Shown piece after piece: positions 58,284-64,000 of a stretch of 64,000 nucleotides of DNA. Both the position numbers and the translations under genes were made by a program. The notes under the pieces are model-generated. The model saw only the letters and a list, made by a program, of their open reading frames with translations. It was not told where the DNA came from and did no database searches. This stretch comes from Antitrichia curtipendula (Eukaryota > Streptophyta > Bryopsida > Hypnales > Leucodontaceae). Positions within the stretch are counted from its first letter, which is position 1, and each line of letters starts with the position of its first letter. The DNA lies in the NCBI GenBank assembly GCA_951230915.1, contig OX579641.1, positions 6,386,001 to 6,450,000 on the forward strand, read 5' to 3'.

Positions 58284-61200
58284 TCATTTGCTCTCCTCTC
58301 TTGTTGTTGATACAATGGAATACATGGAGTTGAGATTGGTACTAGTCCAAGAGATTTCATCTTGAAGTGCACTTCTTGGAATGTAATCAAATTGGGGTTT
58401 TGAGAGAGGCACTTCAGGAAGGTGGAGATCGTCATTGAGGATGAGGAGCACTTGGCGTATGGAGGGTCGCAGGGTAGGAATGGGGTGAGAGCACAAAAGA
58501 CCTAAGCAAAGCACTTGGGTCATTTCATCAGCATCGTATATCCCATCGAGGTGAACATCTGCCGCATCGAGAATGCTCAAGCTCCCCCACAATTGCCACA
58601 CCTGCTCCACTAGCACCTTCACCTCCTTGTCTTTGTGGTAGATGGGTTTCTTTCCACATGCCACTTCTAGCAAGAAAGCCCCAAAGCTGTACACGTCTGT
58701 TTGCTCCGTTTGTTTTCCTGCCATCCCCAATATGACCACCTATATCTGATGAAAGTCTAAATTTGTACAGTGAGCTTCATTTGTATGCCAAAACTCACTG
58801 ACACTTAACAAGATTCAAAATGCATGCCAGTGACTGCAACATCTATTTGTCAAATGGTACATTTGACATTGTGCAAACAAAGGTAAAGAAATACAAAATA
58901 TACAAGTTAAGAATGTTGGCATCTACATGGGGCATTAGCTTTGACTAAAAGGACAAGAAGGTTTACTTGTGTGGAACAATTCAGGGGCGAAGTAACCAAA
59001 GGTCCCTGCCACATTGGTACTCTCTGGGGTCAACAAGCTGTGGTTGGAAGAACGGGCTAGGCCAAAGTCTCCCAATCGTGCATTAAACTTGGCATCCAAC
59101 ATCACATTGGCTGCTTTCACATCACGGTGGATGATGCGCTCCTCGCATTCGGTGTGCAAATACACTAGTGCCGTGGCCACATCCACTATCACTTTGAATC
59201 TACAAGGAAGAAAACCTTATTAATGATAGTTGCCACTTGTATAGAAATCCACAATTTCTGCCAAGGCATTTTACATGATGTTTAACCTTACAAAGTTGCT
59301 ACGGACACTATGTGTTTGATGGATGACAAAGAATCCTTGCAATTGAGATTAGTGTAAGCCAAGCCTCAATCTCCTACTCCAACAAAGTTCAGAAAACCAT
59401 TGCCAACAAACCTCCTATTCATTTTGCAGATGGGTTATTTGGTGCAATCAAGCTGTAATCCACAATCATGTAATTTTCCACACATTCTTCATCCATAATT
59501 TTAATCTCAAACTGGTTCTCATCATCCAATTATGGTTTCGTAGCAATAGTTTACGTCGATCAATGCCTCTTTGTCGTCGTCCATTTCAGGGAAAAAAAAG
59601 TGCCTCCTCGTCAACCCTTCTTTCCCCGAAATGCCCTCCTTTTCGGGCATTGCTCTATACAAAACTATTGCTCTCTTTCTTGACTTCACTCTTTCTGCTC
59701 TTATTCAATTACACAATTTCTCAATACGTTCTTTGCAGACCCAACAGATCACCCAATAGCTTCAAAGTGCGGCACTAGCAAAAAGAAATCCTATGCCTAT
59801 GCCTATAATGTGTCTCATAAACCATTTTCAAACCGTGCAGTCTAAACCATCTAGGACAGATATAGATTTCAGACTGTGCGGTCTCAACTGTAAAAGTGCC
59901 AAAGTTGCGGAATGACTGTCATTTTAACGAAATTCCCCATGTACCCAATTGATCATGAAAAATCCAAAAAAAAACTAATCACTGCTTTGAACATATGGAT
60001 GAGTGGATGAGTACGCTACCTTCTCTCCCAAGGGAGTCCAACGCCTTCAGGCTCTTCCTCAACAGCGTCCGATATGCCCACGCTATGTGCTTCCCCTTGT
60101 GCATTTGGCAAATCCTCGGCAAACAGATGCTTGTCGAGGCTGCCTTGGGGCATGTAGTCGTACACCAGCAGCAGCTCGCCTCGCTCGTGGCACCAGCCTT
60201 GCAGACGCACCAAATTGCGGTGCCGGATTTTGCCGATGGTCATCACCTCCGCCATGAACTCACGCTCGCCTTGACTGGACTCGGGCGCCACACGCTTGAC
60301 AGCCACGTACTGTTGGTTGCCAGGCAGGAAGCCTTTGTAGACACTCCCGAAGCCTCCTCGCCCGAGCACTTGCTTGGGGTCGAAGTTCTTCGTGGCCAGG
60401 GCGAGTTCTTTGTACGTGAACTTGTGCGGATCCGCCTCTCCCAGGTCGTCGTTGTCAATGTTGAACCTCCACCCACGCCTCTCCACCCTTCGTCGGTAAT
60501 AGTTGTAGAGCAGGCCGTAGATGGCAGCCGTAGCGGTGAGAGACAGCAGAACCGACGTCAGCAACAAGTACGAGGGTTTAGCCTTTGTAACGGTTCTGCA
60601 TGGCAACGAGGCACTCGGAGCAGCAGGCGAGGTGGGGTTCGACGTCCTCAGACTCCAAGGAGAAATTTCTAAGATAGGGTTTTCGAATTGCGAAAAAGGG
60701 CCTGTCGATGTGAAGCCGACGTACATGAGTTCATTGAGCACAGGGGAGAGATCGACCTTGTGACTCAAGGAGTTGTAGGGCACCTCGATGCTGGCATATG
60801 AGCCATTATTGGTGTAAGACGACCTCACCAGGGCTGGTCCCGGGCGCTCTTCATCGCTCACAGGACAGGTGAATGGACTGACATCCGCCGTGCTAACATT
60901 CAGAATCTGCGATGAAGCATCGTAATCGATCCACACCTGCAAATCCCAAGTCGCTTGACTGAGGTCCCGTGGTCCCTCGAGGAGAACGGAACTGGTCGAA
61001 TTCATGCTGTTGATGTTGATCCCGATGTGAAACCCGTCCTCCGGGTCGGCGAACTGGGGGCTATTTCGGAAGTCAAATTCGACTGCGAAAGTGTGCGATT
61101 GAGGATTGTTATTGGACGTGGGGTTGAGCAGGCCCAGGTAGCCTCCATCGCCGCCAACGTTTCTGTCTGGAAGTATGGCGAAGGTGAATCCTTCCGAAAT

Positions 61201-61491
61201 GCTGCGTGTGGATCCTCCATAGCCAAGCTGCCTCCGAGTGAGCGGGCCAAGACCGATCGAGACGATGAATTTCGCGTGGAAGGAGAAAACGGGGCCGGCG
61301 GGGTTCTCCTTGAACCGGATCATATCTGGAAGGTATGCCGTGCTGGGCTCAGAATTCTCCCACATCCAAAGAGTCCCAGTACTCCATATGTTGACGAAGG
61401 GGTCAGTCGCGGCGACAACGTAGTTCTCCCGCAGCAACAGGACAAACCAAACCAGTATCACACGACTCATGCATTGGAGGACACGCCCCAT
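58284..61491 (-). CDS. L-type lectin-domain receptor-like kinase
   Basis: Three exons on the minus strand, 61491-60020, 59199-58967 and 58717-58284, join in phase to give 712 residues. Residues 1-28 form a signal peptide. About 30-280 is a legume-type lectin domain (GFTFAILPD, FAVEFDFRNS, GFHIGININSMNS, YVGFTSTG). One membrane helix lies at about 308-328, followed by basic residues. The kinase starts near residue 371 with the glycine loop LGRGGFGSVYKG (377-388), the VAVKR lysine (K399), HRDVKAANVML (catalytic D517), DFG (535-537) and TDVYSFGAFLLEVACGKKP. It ends with a Ser/Thr-rich tail after RPSIRQVLLILND. Key catalytic residues are present, so an active Ser/Thr kinase is expected. By family, it is a plasma-membrane receptor sensing carbohydrates, nucleotides or hydrophobic ligands; the ligand is unknown. 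An insertion of about 20 residues (QGEAHSVGISDAVEEEPEG) precedes LPWERR. Introns inside the kinase domain are unlike most angiosperm LecRKs, which I recall as intronless. Confidence 0.93.
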
Positions 61492-64000
61492 GATTTAATT
61501 TGCTTGCCCCTTGCCAGTAGCGGCCTTGTCGATGCGCACCAGAATTTGACTTCCCAGGGATGAAGACATGCACACGCGCGGCAGCTAGATCGGATGCAGC
61601 TGGTTCAATTTGTCACTCCAACTACTTTAGCACATGATAGATATCTCAGAACCCTCCTCAGATCGATCGAAGAGCTGGGACGTAATTATTAACTCGCATA
61701 GCAGCATCATAAAATGAAAGTAGCAGAATTGCTCAATCAAAATTAATCACCTGTTGTCTGCTTTCCTGATTGATGGTGCACAACGAACATGGAACCGGAA
61801 GAGGAATGGTCTTCAGCTCGTCACAGATAGATCAGAGCGAGCACCAAATAGCAGGCAGTCGATCGTAGACGTGCGCACGAGTTACGCACGCAAACTGCAA
61901 CTAACGTGAGCGCAATTTGCATTCTTGCAGGACCGATCCCGTTCCTGATCGATCAGTGGCGATGTAAGCCTTTTGGATTAATGGCAGCCTGCATCGATCT
62001 AGTACAGTCCTTATTTTATCTTCTGAAACCACTCTTCTGGAGCTTCCTTCTTGAATCGGCTACGGACCTTCAATTCTTTTGTTCGGAGCTTGAGGTACGA
62101 GGATTGAAGCTATATATTAAGCACGCAACTCTTTAATTTGTGATTTCCCGAGCAAGCATTGCTTGATTTTGGGATCGGGGAATTAGTTACAGGGCGGCAA
62201 GTTGCTATCGCTCCGCGTTCTGTCTGTCTGTCGTCATTCTGCGGAGTCTCCTTCCGACGTTCGTCGCTGAATTGGGCGCTCGAGCATGCACGTGTGCGAC
62301 TGAGCTCGGTTTCTGTTTTCACGATGGAGCCAGGTTCACTCGGCTAGCTTCTCCAAAGTCCAAATGGTGTAAAATTTACACGTAATGCTGGGAAATCGTG
62401 GAACAACTCTCTCTGTGAAACCATCAGCCCATGTACAATGCTGGGAATACGAACGTCCAGGAGAATCACTGTTCTTCCCGTACGGTGGCCACTTACGGAG
62501 CCTGGCAATACGTACCGGTGCAGGGTCACCGGGTTGACAAGCTAGCAGCGTGCGCGGTTTGACTGGCTAGCAGAAGAAGGTCACCAATGGTAGGCGGCCA
62601 GGGTTTTTTTTTTTCCCCCATTTTAAGGTAGAACTGCCCATTACCACACTGATTTTCTTACCTAGGTACTTTGGAGAAGCTATTTGTCAACTCTTTCAGA
62701 GATTGAAAAGTTTGAGAGAATTCAGTTGCAAAAAGAATGAAGACATTTTAACAAGAAGTGAATTTTCTGTGATTTTTTCAAAGCTAAAATGTTAAACTGT
62801 GAATAGACCCTTGTTGAAGGATGAGCAGACCTTCTTAAAGCGTGGGTTGATGTGTCTGCTCCCCAAGTGCATTGCCATCATAATAAAGTGTTGCAAAGAT
62901 TGTAGTAATAGATGGGCCTTTAATGCAATTGGGAGGATCCTATAGGTGGTCTCACTATAACAAAACATGGTAAAAAAAAACCATAGTCAAAATTGAGTGT
63001 GGTTCTTTTTGCCACGTTTTGATGACTGTGCTTGTGCACGTAGTGGGCTTGCAACTTCTTTTGCAATTTTTAGAATTTTGAGGCGTATAATATACCACTG
63101 GAAAGGTCTTGAAATTATCTTCTCATTATGTTATTTGGATGATTTTAAGTGTAGTTAACGTACTTATTAATTATTGAAAGTAGTGTCTAAAGAGAAATTG
63201 CTAGCCAAACTAGACAATATCCATAGTCAGTATCTACTATTGGTATTACTTATTTTTTCATGGATATTCTTAAGCAACTCCTTGTACATTTATTTGAAAT
63301 AATTTTTTTTCTAAAATATTGTTTGAAGATTTTCCTAAAGTTTTGATTTTGAATTGGCTCATGCTAAGGCCATATATACTAGCCACAATAGCTATTTCAG
63401 AACAAATGAAGATGTAAATTTTTTTTCAAAGAATAGACAGTCAAAAAGCTATGCTCAAGATTGCATATAGTGCTCAACTAAACATTACCTCTACTCATTA
63501 GAAGACATTTGAGGCCTCAAGAAGATTGCGAATTCTTGGGCTCTAAAAACTGTAGCAACCGCCTAGGAACGCTGCCAGCTATGTAGTCCAACATGGTTGA
63601 GACTGTGCCACATCATTCTTTTGGGGAAAAAAAAGACTTTTTTTTTCATTTTTTTTTTCATTTTAGAAATTTATATTATATTTTATTTTTCTTCTTCTAA
63701 TAGTTGGACGCGTTTTCTTATTGCTGTGGGAACAATATTGGAAACAGGCCTGAAACAGTCTTCTCAAGGCCTCCAATTTCTTCTAATGATTCAAGAAACG
63801 TAGTTTGGAGACGTTGTTCTTTAGAAACTAAGAACCATTAGTTTGAAATAGAATAAAAAGTTTGATTATAGAAACTCAACGTGGCTATTCTCAAAACAAA
63901 ACAAGTAAAAAATATCACTTGTATGGACAATTTCATTAAAATGGCATATTCCGTATGCCATTTTCAGAGCGGCCACTTTGAACTGCGAAAGTGACATCTA
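61492..64000. other. Receptor-kinase upstream region and AT-rich flank, no gene seen
   Basis: 61492-62600 is mixed composition and should contain the promoter of the minus-strand receptor kinase. TATATATTAAG-like sequence at about 62110 is too far upstream to be its TATA box. From about 62600 the sequence is AT-rich. A CCTGAAACAGTCT word at 63750-63762 matches the terminal repeat of the 14152/29492 MITE family, without a clear partner. No ORF here has a recognisable domain. Confidence 0.4.

Noticed and set aside
59995..61563. Plus-strand ORFs of 225 and 202 codons
   Set aside because: Antisense shadows of the lectin receptor kinase first exon.
1..64000. CRISPR array, phage, integrated virus or bacterial gene cluster
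   Set aside because: No regularly spaced identical repeats with unique spacers, no viral replication or capsid motifs, and the genes are intron-containing plant families.

Overview
This window is nuclear DNA of a land plant. The genes carry spliceosomal introns with GT/AG borders, and several products belong to plant families: an L-type lectin receptor kinase, a DUF2921 membrane protein, a KAB1-like potassium-channel beta subunit, a plant LON/RING/TPR protein and a plant-specific glutamine-rich nuclear protein. The species cannot be read from the sequence. Low gene density, long AT-rich tracts full of decayed DNA transposons, and a ZNF862-like hAT relic next to a Tc1-like relic would fit a seed-free plant or a conifer better than a compact angiosperm genome; that is inference only. 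No virus, plasmid, CRISPR array or bacterial operon was seen.

Layout. 1-6.9 kb is AT-rich and gene-free, with foldback elements and TTAA-bounded repeats. 7.2-10.8 kb holds a dead hAT transposase with a non-autonomous CACTA element (perfect GGT target duplication) inserted near its 3' end. 12.03-15.32 kb is an intact five-exon aldo-keto reductase / Kv-beta gene (+, 328 aa). 16.06-17.09 kb is a dead Tc1-like transposase. 17.70-19.79 kb is an intronless DUF2921 gene (-, 695 aa). 19.8-27.9 kb is gene-poor, with a 590 bp TTAA-bounded element and a 189 bp pogo/Emigrant-like MITE. 27.89-35.05 kb is a 16-exon TPR-RING-LON gene (-, 462 aa as modelled). 35.1-46.5 kb is mostly repeats: a possible retrocopy, a minisatellite and a palindromic CACTA-type MITE; it ends in a GC-rich probable promoter/leader. 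46.58-56.55 kb is a very large Q-rich gene (+, about 2,017 aa) related to the Arabidopsis 'dentin sialophosphoprotein-related' proteins. 58.28-61.49 kb is a three-exon lectin receptor kinase (-, 712 aa). 61.5-64 kb is upstream DNA and AT-rich sequence.

The five genes are independent, not a cluster: ion-channel subunit/oxidoreductase, membrane protein, probable E3 ligase, probable chromatin-associated protein, and surface receptor. Exon borders were placed by hand from splice consensus, unbroken reading phase and family similarity. Every internal junction of the four intron-containing genes keeps phase. The least certain parts are the 5' end of the Q-rich gene and the 3' end of the LON gene. 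The most notable non-genic content is the layered set of DNA transposons, which includes families that could not be matched to a named element.
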